Below, piece by piece: positions 17,056-26,830 of a stretch of 64,000 nucleotides of DNA; position 1 is the stretch's first letter, and every line of letters begins with the position of its first letter. Both the position numbers and the translations under genes were made by a program. The stretch lies in the NCBI RefSeq assembly GCF_044597725.1, contig NZ_CP139003.1, forward strand, positions 372,001-436,000. The letters run 5' to 3'. Below the pieces are notes generated by a model. The model saw only the letters and a program-made list of their open reading frames with translations, ran no database searches and was not told where the DNA came from. The DNA is from Bermanella sp044597725 (GTDB lineage Bacteria > Pseudomonadota > Gammaproteobacteria > Pseudomonadales > Oceanobacteraceae).

Positions 17056-17882
17056 TGCTTAAGTTCCAACCAAACGTTTCAACCTCACGGCGGGTACATA
17101 CCGTACCTGCCGACGAGTTCTTAACCTCTTCTGCCGATACTTTAAAACTGCTCAGTTTTAATATTCAGGTTGGCATTGAAACCCAAGCTTATCATCAATA
17201 TTTCACCAAAAGCTGGCAGCATTTGTGGCCGCAAATGCACCGTAACTTAGCCCTCAAACGTATTGCGCAGATCATGTCGCACTTTGACTTGGTTGGTATT
17301 CAAGAAGCTGATGGCGGTAGTTTTCGTTCGGGTTTTGTTAATCAGGTAGAATTTTTGGCTAAGCAGGCTGGGTTTAATCATTGGTATCAGCAAATAAATC
17401 GCAATTTAGGGCCCATGGCAAAGCATAGCAATGGTGCGCTCACGCAAATCCAGCCCCAAGCGGTAAAGCTGCATAGCCTTCCTGGTTTATTACCTGGTCG
17501 TGGAGCAATGTTGCTCGATTTTGGCGAGCTAGCGGTTGTGATTATGCATCTCGCTTTAAGCCGCAGTGCCCAGCGTCGACAGCTTGGCTTTGTGCGCGAA
17601 TTGATTCAGGCATACCCACAAGTGGTATTAATGGGTGATATGAATACCCAAGCCGATTATTTACTCGACCAATCACCCTTAGTCCACCTTGGCTTACAGC
17701 CTATCACCGAAGAACTGCCCACCTTTCCCAGCTGGCACCCCAAGCGTGCTCTAGACCATATATTGGTAAGCGAAAATGTTATGGTAAAACGTGTTGCAGT
17801 GTTAGATGTAGCAGTGAGCGACCACCTTCCCATTGCAATGGAAATACAACTGCCCGCTCATATGAGTAAAGTGCATAAATAA
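17055..17882 (+). CDS. endonuclease/exonuclease/phosphatase (EEP) family protein
   Basis: Cytosolic EEP-fold hydrolase, 275 residues, substrate unknown. Catalytic elements are in order: LSFNIQVG (Asn near 36), GIQEAD (Glu), MGDMNTQ (Asp and Asn), ALDHIL and SDHLP (final Asp-His). No signal peptide is present. It overlaps the dsbA stop and precedes dgcP by 52 bases. The same trio dsbA-EEP-dgcP occurs in Pseudomonas. Confidence 0.86.
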   Translation: MLKFQPNVSTSRRVHTVPADEFLTSSADTLKLLSFNIQVGIETQAYHQYFTKSWQHLWPQMHRNLALKRIAQIMSHFDLVGIQEADGGSFRSGFVNQVEFLAKQAGFNHWYQQINRNLGPMAKHSNGALTQIQPQAVKLHSLPGLLPGRGAMLLDFGELAVVIMHLALSRSAQRRQLGFVRELIQAYPQVVLMGDMNTQADYLLDQSPLVHLGLQPITEELPTFPSWHPKRALDHILVSENVMVKRVAVLDVAVSDHLPIAMEIQLPAHMSKVHK

Positions 17883-17934
17883 ACCCAGCTGTTTTCAATT
17901 CCTGCCCTATACTTAGAGGGAATAAGGGGGACCT

Positions 17935-19677
17935 ATGGGCACGGACAATCGCTCGGACAGCGATCGCTGGAAAAACAAATATCTAAATTTGATTGATGAT
18001 CATGAAAAGCTGGAAAAACGCTTTGACGATCAGACAGCCTTATTGCGCCGCTCATTAATACGTTTATCGGTAATTGCAGAAGATCGTGATGAGGATATGA
18101 ATACGCAACTCGAAGAGATGCGTGTCTTATTACGTAAGGAACAATTGACCGGCTTAACGCGCATTCTTGATAAATTAGAGCAGGGCTTTGAGCGTTGGCA
18201 AGGCTATCAAGAAACGTTTCAATCTCAACTGTCCGAAACCCTTGTGGACATCGAAACCCAGTACGATTCCTTACCCGCTGATTTATTAAAAGCTGTACAC
18301 AATGTGCGAAAAAAGGTGCGCAGCGAAGACAAAGCACAATTGCTTATGGCGCTGTGCGATGTGATTAGCCAATGGGCCCACGCTATTGCCGAAGAAATGG
18401 AATCGGAGCATGGCTCGGCGCAAGGTAAGCGAAAAGGTGAAAGTTGGCTGAGTCGATTATTTCATAAGAATCGTCAGCAATCACATAGTGACGATCAGGA
18501 CCAAGCGGCTAGCGAAGAGCAAGACCCTCAATCGTCTATAGAAGAATCATACGAGTTAGTGGAAAGCCTAGCCGATGGAGAGCCTGGTGCTTATACCCTG
18601 ACCAGTGAAGCAAGTAAGGTCCTAACTGCTTTAATCTCAAAATTAGCCCTGCCTAGTTCTGAACAACCTCGAGCTTTGCGGCTACTAAATAAAGTAAAAG
18701 CGGGCCTGAGTTGGTACGAATTGGTGCCAGCATTAGAAATACTGTCGGAACTGGTTGTGTCTGCGTTAGGTAGCGAGCAAGAGGAATTTGAAGCATTTCT
18801 AAAAAGCCTTAATCAACGCCTTGTTACGCTTAAAGCGTGGCTGCACCAAGGGGAAGCATTGGAGCAAAAATTCAGCGATAGCAGTGCTGAATTTGATGAG
18901 AAAATGCGTGGTCACTTGGATGAACTGAAACATGTTTTGCAAAGTGGTGATACACAAGCGTTAAAGGGCACAGTGACAAAGCAGCTTGATGACGTCTTTG
19001 CCACGCTGGATGGATTTAAGTTAGAGCAGCGTTCCCGAGAAATTGCTTTCCAAGAACATATTGGAGAATTGAGTGCACGCCTTAAGCAAATTGAAGGTGA
19101 GTTAAACCAAGCCAAAGATCAGTTAAATCAAAGCCAGTTACGGGCCATGACCGACAGCCTAACAGGTCTACCTAATCGTGGTGCCTATGATGTGTATATC
19201 CAGCAAGAATACGAACGCTTTAAGCGGTATAACCATAATCTTAGTATTATCGTATGCGATGTGGATAAATTTAAACCCATTAACGATACCTATGGGCACC
19301 AAGCTGGGGACAAAGTACTGCAACTAATCAGCCGTCAAATCCGTAAAGGCACGCGTGAGACCGATTTATTAACCCGCTATGGTGGCGAAGAATTTGTGGT
19401 TATTTTACCTGAAACAGGTCAAAGAGAAGCTATGACCGTAGCTGAAAAAATTTGTGAAGCGGTGGCCGTCAGCCCATTTCACTTTCGCGGAAAACGGGTA
19501 CAAATCACCATTAGTTGCGGTGTGGCCAGCTTTGAGAAAGGCTATCGACCCGAGCAGGTATTTGATGCGGCGGATAAAGCGCTTTATAGCGCAAAACAAA
19601 ACGGACGCAATCAATATCAGGTAGGTAAATTAAGTGGCCCCCCCGGCGAAGATGCCGGAGAGGTGGATGTTCGTTAA
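17935..19677 (+). CDS. dgcP: diguanylate cyclase, DgcP type
   Basis: GGDEF-domain enzyme making cyclic di-GMP, 580 residues and no membrane segment. The active site is RYGGEEF (GGEEF near 483-487), and an inhibitory I-site RETD lies five residues before it, so product inhibition is expected. The first 400 residues are acidic, Gln/Glu-rich and helical with coiled-coil stretches, as in the polar cyclase DgcP of Pseudomonas aeruginosa, whose gene also follows dsbA. A strong AAGGGGG ribosome site precedes the ATG. Confidence 0.88.
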   Translation: MGTDNRSDSDRWKNKYLNLIDDHEKLEKRFDDQTALLRRSLIRLSVIAEDRDEDMNTQLEEMRVLLRKEQLTGLTRILDKLEQGFERWQGYQETFQSQLSETLVDIETQYDSLPADLLKAVHNVRKKVRSEDKAQLLMALCDVISQWAHAIAEEMESEHGSAQGKRKGESWLSRLFHKNRQQSHSDDQDQAASEEQDPQSSIEESYELVESLADGEPGAYTLTSEASKVLTALISKLALPSSEQPRALRLLNKVKAGLSWYELVPALEILSELVVSALGSEQEEFEAFLKSLNQRLVTLKAWLHQGEALEQKFSDSSAEFDEKMRGHLDELKHVLQSGDTQALKGTVTKQLDDVFATLDGFKLEQRSREIAFQEHIGELSARLKQIEGELNQAKDQLNQSQLRAMTDSLTGLPNRGAYDVYIQQEYERFKRYNHNLSIIVCDVDKFKPINDTYGHQAGDKVLQLISRQIRKGTRETDLLTRYGGEEFVVILPETGQREAMTVAEKICEAVAVSPFHFRGKRVQITISCGVASFEKGYRPEQVFDAADKALYSAKQNGRNQYQVGKLSGPPGEDAGEVDVR

Positions 19678-19687
19678 ACCAACATCC

Positions 19688-20572
19688 TTAGCGAGGGTAA
19701 CGCGCCTTAAGCGCTGCAATACGCTTATCCAATGGCGGGTGGCTCATAAATAACCCACCAAGGGCGTTTTTCAGTTCACCACTGATACCAAATGCCACCA
19801 TTTCATCGGGCATATCACTGGGTTGACCATATTCAGCTTGTAGGCGGCTTAAGGCACCCACCATGGCTGCAGGGCTCACTAACTCGGCACCGGCAATATC
19901 TGCACGATACTCACGGCGACGGCTAAACCAGAAAACAATGGTGCTGGCCAAAATACCTAGGATCACCTCGGCAAAAAAAGTTGCCACATAAAAACCAATG
20001 CCATGGCCGTTTTCATTTTTAAATATGGCTCGATCAATAAACGAACCGATAATACGGGCAAAGAACATAACAAACGCGTTTACCACACCTTGAATGAGCG
20101 TAAGGGTCACCATGTCGCCATTGGCAACGTGGCCTATCTCATGGCCTAGTACCGCTTTTACTTCGTCTTGGTTCATTTTATTCATTAAGCCTGTACTTAC
20201 TGCAACCAAAGAGTTATTGCGGTTCCAGCCTGTGGCAAACGCATTGGCTTGTGGGCTAGCAAAAATTCCTACTTCTGGCATACCAATATTGGCTTTTTGC
20301 GCTAACTCTTTAACCGTGTCTAACAGCCATTTTTCTTGGGCGTTAGCGGGTTGATCGATAACGTGCAACCTCATGGTCTTCTTCGCCATCCATTTTGATA
20401 GCAATAAAGAGACAAACGAGCCCGCCATACCAAACACCAAACAGAAGATCATCAAATTGGAGTAATCGAGCCCTTGAGCGGACATATAACTGCCCACACC
20501 GAGCAAGCTTAGGGTGATACTGGCCACTGCCACAATGGCAATATTGGTTGCCAAAAATAGCAAAATTCTCAT
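19688..20572 (-). CDS. htpX: membrane zinc protease HtpX
   Basis: Inner-membrane M48 metalloprotease that degrades misfolded membrane proteins, 294 residues. The zinc site HEIGH lies at 144-148, with the third ligand Glu in RREYRAD. Two hydrophobic segments are at the N-terminus (4-26, 37-58) and two more lie after the zinc site. AAGGAA precedes the ATG. It is convergent with dgcP, leaving ten bases between the two stops. Confidence 0.96.
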   Translation of the reverse strand: MRILLFLATNIAIVAVASITLSLLGVGSYMSAQGLDYSNLMIFCLVFGMAGSFVSLLLSKWMAKKTMRLHVIDQPANAQEKWLLDTVKELAQKANIGMPEVGIFASPQANAFATGWNRNNSLVAVSTGLMNKMNQDEVKAVLGHEIGHVANGDMVTLTLIQGVVNAFVMFFARIIGSFIDRAIFKNENGHGIGFYVATFFAEVILGILASTIVFWFSRRREYRADIAGAELVSPAAMVGALSRLQAEYGQPSDMPDEMVAFGISGELKNALGGLFMSHPPLDKRIAALKARYPR

Positions 20573-20731
20573 GACATGAACTTCCTTAAGTTAAGTGGTA
20601 ACCGAGTGTTAATAAAAGTTAGCCTAATAATGGGGGAGCTTGCACAAACTTCAATCGTTTGAATAGCAATAGCGTATAAAGTTTCGCAAATCTTGGCTTA
20701 AATACCCTAGAAGCGGATCTAGGTAAAAATA

Positions 20732-20795
20732 GTAATGAGAATCTGTCTCGTTATTGTTGTATGTATAATAGTATCTGGTTATGATTCTCATTAAT
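20732..20795 (+). promoter_or_regulatory. two Fur-box-like sites and a -10 element
   Basis: Two matches to the Fur consensus: 20732-20753 (GTAATGAGAATCTGTCTC core, 13 of 18) and 20777-20794 on the reverse strand (TTAATGAGAATCATAACC, 14 of 18). A TATAAT lies between them at 20764-20769. Counts were made by eye. They predict iron repression of the DUF4856-imelysin operon. Confidence 0.72.
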
Positions 20796-20830
20796 AATTA
20801 CTATAGCGTAACCTAAAACAGGAGCGATTG

Positions 20831-22228
20831 ATGAACAAGCTTAAATTAGCAGTAGCCCTATCGGCGGCCAGCCTACTAGCTGCATGTGGCAGTGATAGCG
20901 ATGATAACAATACCTCGCAGCCAGCGAGCTATACCTTCCCAAGCAAATTAGCTGAAGGTGAATCGTCAGTTGTATTCACTGGCCAAGCGGCGCGCCACCT
21001 ACTGATTAACGAACTGTATCAGTTTATTAAGTCCGATAAGTTTCAAGCAGGCTTTACTAATGAAGCTGACGCCTTGGCAGCTTTGAACACCATTTATGTT
21101 GATGGTATTGATCCAGCTGACGCAGGAACTCTATACGATACTGATATCTATGGCGCCACTGGCACGTCTAGCACACCTGTTAGCCTTTCTATTGACGGCT
21201 TCACATTAGAACAAGCCAACTTTAAAGCGGTAGGTGATGTGGCCGGCGGTAAAAATCTAAAAGGTAAGTTGGCAGGGCAAGATAATGATCTAGCGGCTGA
21301 CTTTATTGGTTGGGAAATAGCAGCTGGCACTGAAAGCGCGAAGCCTGATGCACTATTACAAGAGTGGTTCGCTGTATTAGCCGAACGTGCTGCCGATAGC
21401 GATCCTGACACTACCTACGTGGATGAAGCCACGGGCATTGATTACCAGCAGTTAGTACAAAAATTCTTGTTAGGTGCTGTGACTTACTCTCAAGCCGCCG
21501 AAGATTACATGAAGGCCACTAAAGGTTTAGTGAAGCAGAATACAACAGGCGACACTTATACCGACCTTGAACACCAGTGGGATGAAGGGTTTGGTTACTT
21601 TGGTGCCTCAATTGATTACCTATCAAAAAGCGATGCAGATAACAAAGCCAACCCAGCAATCGATAGCGATGGCAATGGTAAAATTGATTTACTAACCGGT
21701 GAATACAGCTTTGGCCACTCGGTTAATGCGAACAAGCGTGATGCTGGCAGCAATGGTGCAACAGACTTTAGTCGTGAAGCCATGGAAGCGTTTATCGCGG
21801 GTCGTCAGTTAATCCAAGACAATATTGGTACCGACCCTGTAGCAGGTCAAGGTTACCATGTACAGTTAGTTGACCATGCTAAAACTGCTTTAGGTGCATG
21901 GGAAAAAGCCGTTGCGGCAACGGCTGTTCATTACATTAACGATACGATTACCGACTTAAACAAAGTAGGCACAAACGAAGAAAATATTCCAAGTTTGGCC
22001 AAGCGCTGGTCAGAGCTAAAAGGTTTTGCCTTGGGCCTACAGTTTAGCCCAGCCGATGTATCGATTATTTCGCGTGATGATTTAATTAGCATTCATGCTC
22101 TTATCGGTGAAGCGCCTAAGTTTGCCAATGCAACAGAAATTGAAAACTATATTACTGACCTAGAAGAAGCCCGCGATATCTTTAAAGATGCCTATGGTTT
22201 TGACGCAACTGTTGTTGCTAACTGGTAA
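20831..22228 (+). CDS. DUF4856 domain lipoprotein
   Basis: Exported lipoprotein of 465 residues; the lipobox LLAAC gives Cys19. The start is the ATG six bases after AGGAG; a TTG three bases upstream is not needed. The mature protein resembles the DUF4856 family (for example HQWDEGFGYFGA and VDHAKTALGAWEKAV), which is found with imelysins and TonB receptors; its function is unknown. It contains an Asp-rich DSDGNGKIDLL segment that could bind a metal. Fur-like sites upstream and the imelysin gene downstream point to iron uptake. Confidence 0.8.
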   Translation: MNKLKLAVALSAASLLAACGSDSDDNNTSQPASYTFPSKLAEGESSVVFTGQAARHLLINELYQFIKSDKFQAGFTNEADALAALNTIYVDGIDPADAGTLYDTDIYGATGTSSTPVSLSIDGFTLEQANFKAVGDVAGGKNLKGKLAGQDNDLAADFIGWEIAAGTESAKPDALLQEWFAVLAERAADSDPDTTYVDEATGIDYQQLVQKFLLGAVTYSQAAEDYMKATKGLVKQNTTGDTYTDLEHQWDEGFGYFGASIDYLSKSDADNKANPAIDSDGNGKIDLLTGEYSFGHSVNANKRDAGSNGATDFSREAMEAFIAGRQLIQDNIGTDPVAGQGYHVQLVDHAKTALGAWEKAVAATAVHYINDTITDLNKVGTNEENIPSLAKRWSELKGFALGLQFSPADVSIISRDDLISIHALIGEAPKFANATEIENYITDLEEARDIFKDAYGFDATVVANW

Positions 22229-22254
22229 TTTAACGTTTTAGTTGATGCATTTAT

Positions 22255-22279
22255 AAGGCTGCCCACGGGCAGCCTTTTC
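22255..22279 (+). terminator. hairpin with T-tract between the two lipoprotein genes
   Basis: AAGGCTGCCC pairs with GGGCAGCCTT around a very short loop, followed by TTTT. It may attenuate transcription into the imelysin gene, only 21 bases downstream. Confidence 0.6.
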
Positions 22280-22299
22280 AGGTTGTAGAGGTGAAAAAA

Positions 22300-23490
22300 A
22301 TGAAAAGTACATTGATAACAGCAGCATTGAGTATTCCGCTTATATTAACTGGCTGTGGTTCGGATTCTGATACGGCAAATAATGTGAACGATGCCTGCTC
22401 AGAGCTAAATGATACACAGTTTAACTGTGGCGATATGCTCACAGACCTTGTGGAAAAAGGCGTACGTCCAGTGGTGGCTGAACTATCTACAAGCATAACC
22501 AGTTTAGATACTGCGGTGGATGCTTATTGTGAAGAGACCTCAGAAGCCAATAAAACAAGCGCACAAGACGCATGGAAAGACGCAGTTGCCAATGTGCAGC
22601 AATTGCAGCCCATGGCATTTGGTCCATTAACCGACGGTGCCATTAGTCCGATTTATTCATGGCCTGTGTATAACGTTGAAACATACGATACGGATATTGT
22701 GAGTAATGATAGCAATAATGATTTCTCCCTAAGTGGTTTTGGTAGCCGCAAAGGCTTATTGGCGCTGGAATATATTTTATTTACCGCTGATGGCACGATT
22801 ACCTCAGAAGCCGATTCCGTAACGAATTGGAAAAATGGTAAAAGTGACGCCGATATTCAAACTGCCCGTTGTGATTACGCCCAACTGGTATCCGATGACT
22901 TGGTGATACAAGCCAATACATTGCAAGATGAATGGCAAAACTTTGAGCTAGCATCTTCTGCTAACTCACAGCAAGCGGCGGCTAATACTGTTACACAAGC
23001 GTTTTTCTACGCAGATAAACAAATTAAAGATGCCAAAGTGAAGTTAGCCTTACCGCAGGATAGCGCAGGTGTATTTGATGCGAGCAAGTTGGAATCCCAA
23101 TACGCCAATATTTCCAAAGAGCATCTAATCAATAACCTTGAAGGTCTTAAACGTATTTTTACAGCGGCCGATGGTGTGGGTATTGATGACTATTTAATTG
23201 CAGCGGATCAAGAAGATGTAGCTACCACTATGCTTGCACAAATAGATGTGTCTATTGCTAATCTTGAGGCCATCGACGGTACGCTAAGTGAAGCTGTTCT
23301 TGAGGAAACGACTTTTACAAGCTGCAGTACATTGGCTAATAACGGAAGCAATGCTACTGATTTATCTGATATAGAGGAGTTGTGTAAATTCCAACATACT
23401 ATTAAGCAATTAACCGATACCTTAAAAGGTGATTTTGTATTAAGCACTCAGTTTACCGTGCCTGCATCTGCTAGCGGTGATAACGACTAA
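22300..23490 (+). CDS. imelysin-like (peptidase M75 family) lipoprotein
   Basis: Exported lipoprotein of 396 residues with lipobox LTGC (Cys19). The start is the ATG six bases after GAGGTG; the GTG nine bases upstream overlaps that ribosome site. The YSWPVYNVETYD segment and the GLLALEYILF helix match the imelysin fold, a helical iron-regulated surface or periplasmic protein family. The classical GxHxxE motif has Leu instead of His near residue 152, so metal binding or peptidase activity is doubtful. It is linked to the DUF4856 gene by 71 bases. Confidence 0.84.
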   Translation: MKSTLITAALSIPLILTGCGSDSDTANNVNDACSELNDTQFNCGDMLTDLVEKGVRPVVAELSTSITSLDTAVDAYCEETSEANKTSAQDAWKDAVANVQQLQPMAFGPLTDGAISPIYSWPVYNVETYDTDIVSNDSNNDFSLSGFGSRKGLLALEYILFTADGTITSEADSVTNWKNGKSDADIQTARCDYAQLVSDDLVIQANTLQDEWQNFELASSANSQQAAANTVTQAFFYADKQIKDAKVKLALPQDSAGVFDASKLESQYANISKEHLINNLEGLKRIFTAADGVGIDDYLIAADQEDVATTMLAQIDVSIANLEAIDGTLSEAVLEETTFTSCSTLANNGSNATDLSDIEELCKFQHTIKQLTDTLKGDFVLSTQFTVPASASGDND

Positions 23491-23512
23491 TCGATATTCA
23501 ATTATCGTACAA

Positions 23513-23556
23513 ATAAAAAAAGCGGCCTTAATTTTTTATTAAGGCCGCTTTTTTAG
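23513..23556. terminator. bidirectional terminator
   Basis: AGCGGCCTTAAT (23521-23532) pairs with ATTAAGGCCGCT (23538-23549), with A-run before and T-run after. It serves the imelysin operon and the convergent hydroxylase gene. Confidence 0.93.
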
Positions 23557-23568
23557 GTTTGAAATCCG

Positions 23569-24441
23569 CTATTTCCAGGTTAGATTTTTTAAAGTTAGTT
23601 GTTTAATAAGACCGTGGTGTTCACTTGGGTAACGAGTATGAGCTTCCCCTTTGCGCCAGCTGCCCCATAATCTATCCCAAATAGCGAGAAATGAACCAAA
23701 ATTGGTACTCATGGTACCAATGCCATGATGCTGTTGATGCTGTGCTGGGCTAATAAGCCACTTCTCTAACTTGCCATATTTAAGCGGAATATTGCTATGG
23801 CGTAAGTTGGCCCCTAAAGCATTAAATACAATCACCCAGATGCTTGCTCCCCACACCTCCCAACTTGAGGCTTGGTAACCCAAGCTAAAAAATGCCGCTC
23901 CTGCACAGGTGCCATGAACTAAACTGGCGCGCAATTGGTACAGTAACGATTCCAACGGATGTAAGCGATAGGTCGTAAATGGCGTTAAACCGGTCGCGCT
24001 ATGATGCACTTGATGCAGTCGCCATAAAACTTCATAGCGATGCATAATACGGTGCAGCCAAAAGCGAGAAAAATCATCAGCAAGAAATAGCACCAAGGTA
24101 TAAAGCCCCAGTACCCACCATTGGCTTGATGGTGAAGTTAAGTCCGCAGGTTGAGCTATCCATGTAAGTAAACCGAATATCCACTGCGCCACATCTATGG
24201 TGAAAGTAAACCAAGCAATACCCAATAATAAAAACAGTACTCGGTTACCCAGCATTAACAAATAATCTTGCCGTGCAGATGCATTCCACCAATAGCGCTT
24301 ACTAAACCAGCTGGCTAAGGTCGTTTGCCGCTCTTGCCAATTAAAGCTTGCCCACAGGGCGGCGATGGCAAGGGTTGGTATCCAGTAGCCAATATAGGTG
24401 CGGCTAGAGGGGTCAATCAACCAGTCCAATAAATCCGTCAT
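23569..24441 (-). CDS. sterol desaturase/fatty acid hydroxylase superfamily protein
   Basis: Membrane di-iron enzyme, 290 residues with four or five hydrophobic segments. The three His clusters are HRIMH (130-134), HQVHH (143-147) and HQQHH (235-239), the metal ligands of this superfamily. Substrate unknown; lipids are typical. It is divergent from the TonB receptor gene, and a Fur-box-like site lies in the 107-base gap, so it may share iron control. Its place between imelysin and receptor genes suggests association with the iron module, though an unrelated gene is possible. Confidence 0.83.
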   Translation of the reverse strand: MTDLLDWLIDPSSRTYIGYWIPTLAIAALWASFNWQERQTTLASWFSKRYWWNASARQDYLLMLGNRVLFLLLGIAWFTFTIDVAQWIFGLLTWIAQPADLTSPSSQWWVLGLYTLVLFLADDFSRFWLHRIMHRYEVLWRLHQVHHSATGLTPFTTYRLHPLESLLYQLRASLVHGTCAGAAFFSLGYQASSWEVWGASIWVIVFNALGANLRHSNIPLKYGKLEKWLISPAQHQQHHGIGTMSTNFGSFLAIWDRLWGSWRKGEAHTRYPSEHHGLIKQLTLKNLTWK

Positions 24442-24494
24442 GGTTGTTAAAGCTCATAATAAAATATGAGTTAATTTTAACCGAAAAGAAATTT

Positions 24495-24513
24495 AGATTC
24501 ATTCTCATTTGTG
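24495..24513. promoter_or_regulatory. Fur-box-like site between hydroxylase and TonB receptor genes
   Basis: The reverse strand reads AAATGAGAATGAATCT, about 11 of 16 matches to the Fur consensus by eye. It lies 36 bases before the receptor start and could act on both divergent genes. Confidence 0.6.
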
Positions 24514-24548
24514 TTTAAATTAGCCGCTCTTAATACGTAGTTAAAGAT

Positions 24549-26744
24549 ATGATCACTATGCGAATACCCTTATTACTTGTATTGGTTCCTTTTTCGGTGG
24601 CAAGCTTCGCCCAGCAAGACGATGTAAAACTAGAACAGGTTTACATAACCGGCGGCTCACAAGGAGTAAAAACCCTTCCCGGTAGCGCAACTTTGATTGA
24701 TGAGAAAGACCTAGAAACCTATGAGTATACCGATATTCATAGAGTGTTGAATCAAGTGCCTGGGGTGAACATTCAAGAAGAAGATGGTTATGGCCTGCGC
24801 CCTAATATTGGTATGCGCGGTTCTAGCCCAGAACGCAGTAAAAAAGTTACCATAATGGAAGACGGCGTTCTTTCGGGCCCCGCGCCATACTCTGCTCCTG
24901 CGGCGTATTATTTGCCCAGTGTTTCACGCATGAGTGCGGTTGAAGTATTTAAAGGGCCTTCTGCCATTCAATACGGGCCTGCAACCGTGGCTGGTGCGAT
25001 TAATTTGGTTAGCCGTCCTGTGCCTTACACGCAAATGGGTGAACTTGATGTGCAACTAGGTTCCTATGACTTTTACCGAGCCAATGCGTACTTTGGCGGC
25101 CGTGAAGGTAAGTTAGGTTACCTGATGGAAGGTTTGACCATGGCAACCACAGGTTTTAAAGAGTTAGATTCAGGACGTGACACTGGGTTTGAGCGCAATG
25201 ACGTTACCTTTAAAACCACGTACGACCTAGGCGGTGTGTATAACCAAACACTGAAGCTTAAATTGGGCTATGCCTCAGAAGACAGCGATGAAACCTATGT
25301 GGGTTTAACCCGAGATGATTTTAACACTAACCCATATCGCCGTTATGTATCCAGCGATTTAGATAACATGAAATGGGACCAGCAAAGTATTCACTTTTCC
25401 CATTCTATAGAGCCTACAAACTCTGTAGCCATCAAGACAGATGTTTACCGTAATACCTTCAGCCGCGATTGGTTTAAGCTAAATAGTTTTAATGACCCCA
25501 ACGGGATTGGTAATGTAGAGAGCGTGGAAAATATACTGAAAGACCCGACAGGGGTTAAATTCAATTATTACCAAATCTTAACAGGTGATGCTCAGTCGGG
25601 TTCTAGTTTTGAACAGCTACTCATCGGCAACAATGGTCGTGATTTTGTTTCCCAAGGTATTCAATCAAACATTAATGTTATTACCAGCTTGTTTGGCCTT
25701 GCCCATGAATGGCAGTTTGGGCTGCGCTTGCATCAAGACGAAATTGAACGCAATCATACTCAACGCCCTTACGATATGACCGCTAATGGTTTGCAAGTAG
25801 ATGACTCTGAATTATTAGAAACAAGTAAACAAAACACAGGCAAAGCAACCGCATTGGCATTGTATGCGCAAGATAATATTACCTTGGGTTCCACTACTCT
25901 TACTTTAGGCCTGCGCAGCGAAACTATTGATACCAGCCTAGAAGACCATTTAAGCAATACCAAAACCGAATCCACCGAGCAGGTATTATTGCCGGGGGCA
26001 GGTATATTTACCCGTTTAAATAAGGATGTTGGTTTATTGGCCGGTGTTTATAAAGGCTATGTTGCTACGTCGCCAGGGCAAGAAGGGGATATCGACCCAG
26101 AAGAAAGTATTAACTATGAATTTGGGCTTCGTACTTTGGGTGCCCAGCAATTTGAAGCCATTGCCTATATTAACGATTACAGCAACTTAAAAGGCAGCTG
26201 TAGCTTTAATAATGGTTGCAGCACCAATAACCTTGATACTGAATTTAACGGCGGTGAAGTATTGGTCTATGGCTTAGAAAGCAGTTGGAAACATCGTATC
26301 CAAACCGCAGGTTTTGCATTGCCGCTAAGCGCCGTCTATACCTTTACACAAACTGAATTTCAAAACAGTTTTGTGGACAGCGCTGGCATCTTCACCGATT
26401 CGGGCAGCAATATTTTAGAAGGCGACGAGCTTCCTTATGTACCCGAACATCGTTTAAACCTTCAAGCGGGTTTAGATGCCGGTAATTGGGGTGTTAATCT
26501 ATCTCTACTCTACCAAAGCGACATGCGTGCAGCCGCTGGTCAGGGTACTATTGACGAAGCCGATCTTATTGACGCATACACAGTTGTTGATTTGGCTGCG
26601 TATTATCAAGTGAATTCTAGCTGGCAGGTTTACAGCAATATCGACAATTTAATGGATAAAGAATACGTAGTGGCAGCCCAACCCATGGGCTATCGCCCCG
26701 GTAAGCCACAAACCATACACCTAGGTGCAAAACTTCAGTTTTAA
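24549..26744 (+). CDS. TonB-dependent receptor, FecA-like
   Basis: Outer-membrane receptor of 731 residues: signal peptide 1-21, TonB-box-like segment near 26-36, plug domain to about 165 (RPNIGMRGSSPERSKKVTIM, YGPATVAGAINLVSR) and a 22-strand barrel ending in Phe (GAKLQF). The plug sequence resembles the Fe(III)-dicitrate receptor branch, though the true ligand is unknown. No N-terminal signalling extension is present, so it should not work with an anti-sigma factor. A Fur-like site precedes it. A second ATG nine bases inside is an alternative start. Confidence 0.9.
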   Translation: MITMRIPLLLVLVPFSVASFAQQDDVKLEQVYITGGSQGVKTLPGSATLIDEKDLETYEYTDIHRVLNQVPGVNIQEEDGYGLRPNIGMRGSSPERSKKVTIMEDGVLSGPAPYSAPAAYYLPSVSRMSAVEVFKGPSAIQYGPATVAGAINLVSRPVPYTQMGELDVQLGSYDFYRANAYFGGREGKLGYLMEGLTMATTGFKELDSGRDTGFERNDVTFKTTYDLGGVYNQTLKLKLGYASEDSDETYVGLTRDDFNTNPYRRYVSSDLDNMKWDQQSIHFSHSIEPTNSVAIKTDVYRNTFSRDWFKLNSFNDPNGIGNVESVENILKDPTGVKFNYYQILTGDAQSGSSFEQLLIGNNGRDFVSQGIQSNINVITSLFGLAHEWQFGLRLHQDEIERNHTQRPYDMTANGLQVDDSELLETSKQNTGKATALALYAQDNITLGSTTLTLGLRSETIDTSLEDHLSNTKTESTEQVLLPGAGIFTRLNKDVGLLAGVYKGYVATSPGQEGDIDPEESINYEFGLRTLGAQQFEAIAYINDYSNLKGSCSFNNGCSTNNLDTEFNGGEVLVYGLESSWKHRIQTAGFALPLSAVYTFTQTEFQNSFVDSAGIFTDSGSNILEGDELPYVPEHRLNLQAGLDAGNWGVNLSLLYQSDMRAAAGQGTIDEADLIDAYTVVDLAAYYQVNSSWQVYSNIDNLMDKEYVVAAQPMGYRPGKPQTIHLGAKLQF

Positions 26745-26758
26745 TCCCGCTCGACCAC

Positions 26759-26778
26759 GCCCGCCTTTTGGCGGGCTT
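26759..26778 (+). terminator. possible terminator after TonB receptor gene
   Basis: GCCCGCC pairs with GGCGGGC around TTTT; the following TTGCCCTT tract is weak. Confidence 0.45.
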
Positions 26779-26830
26779 GCCCTTGAATTTCCCATTTCCT
26801 CCCATATCACATCATTAGAACAATGCATTC

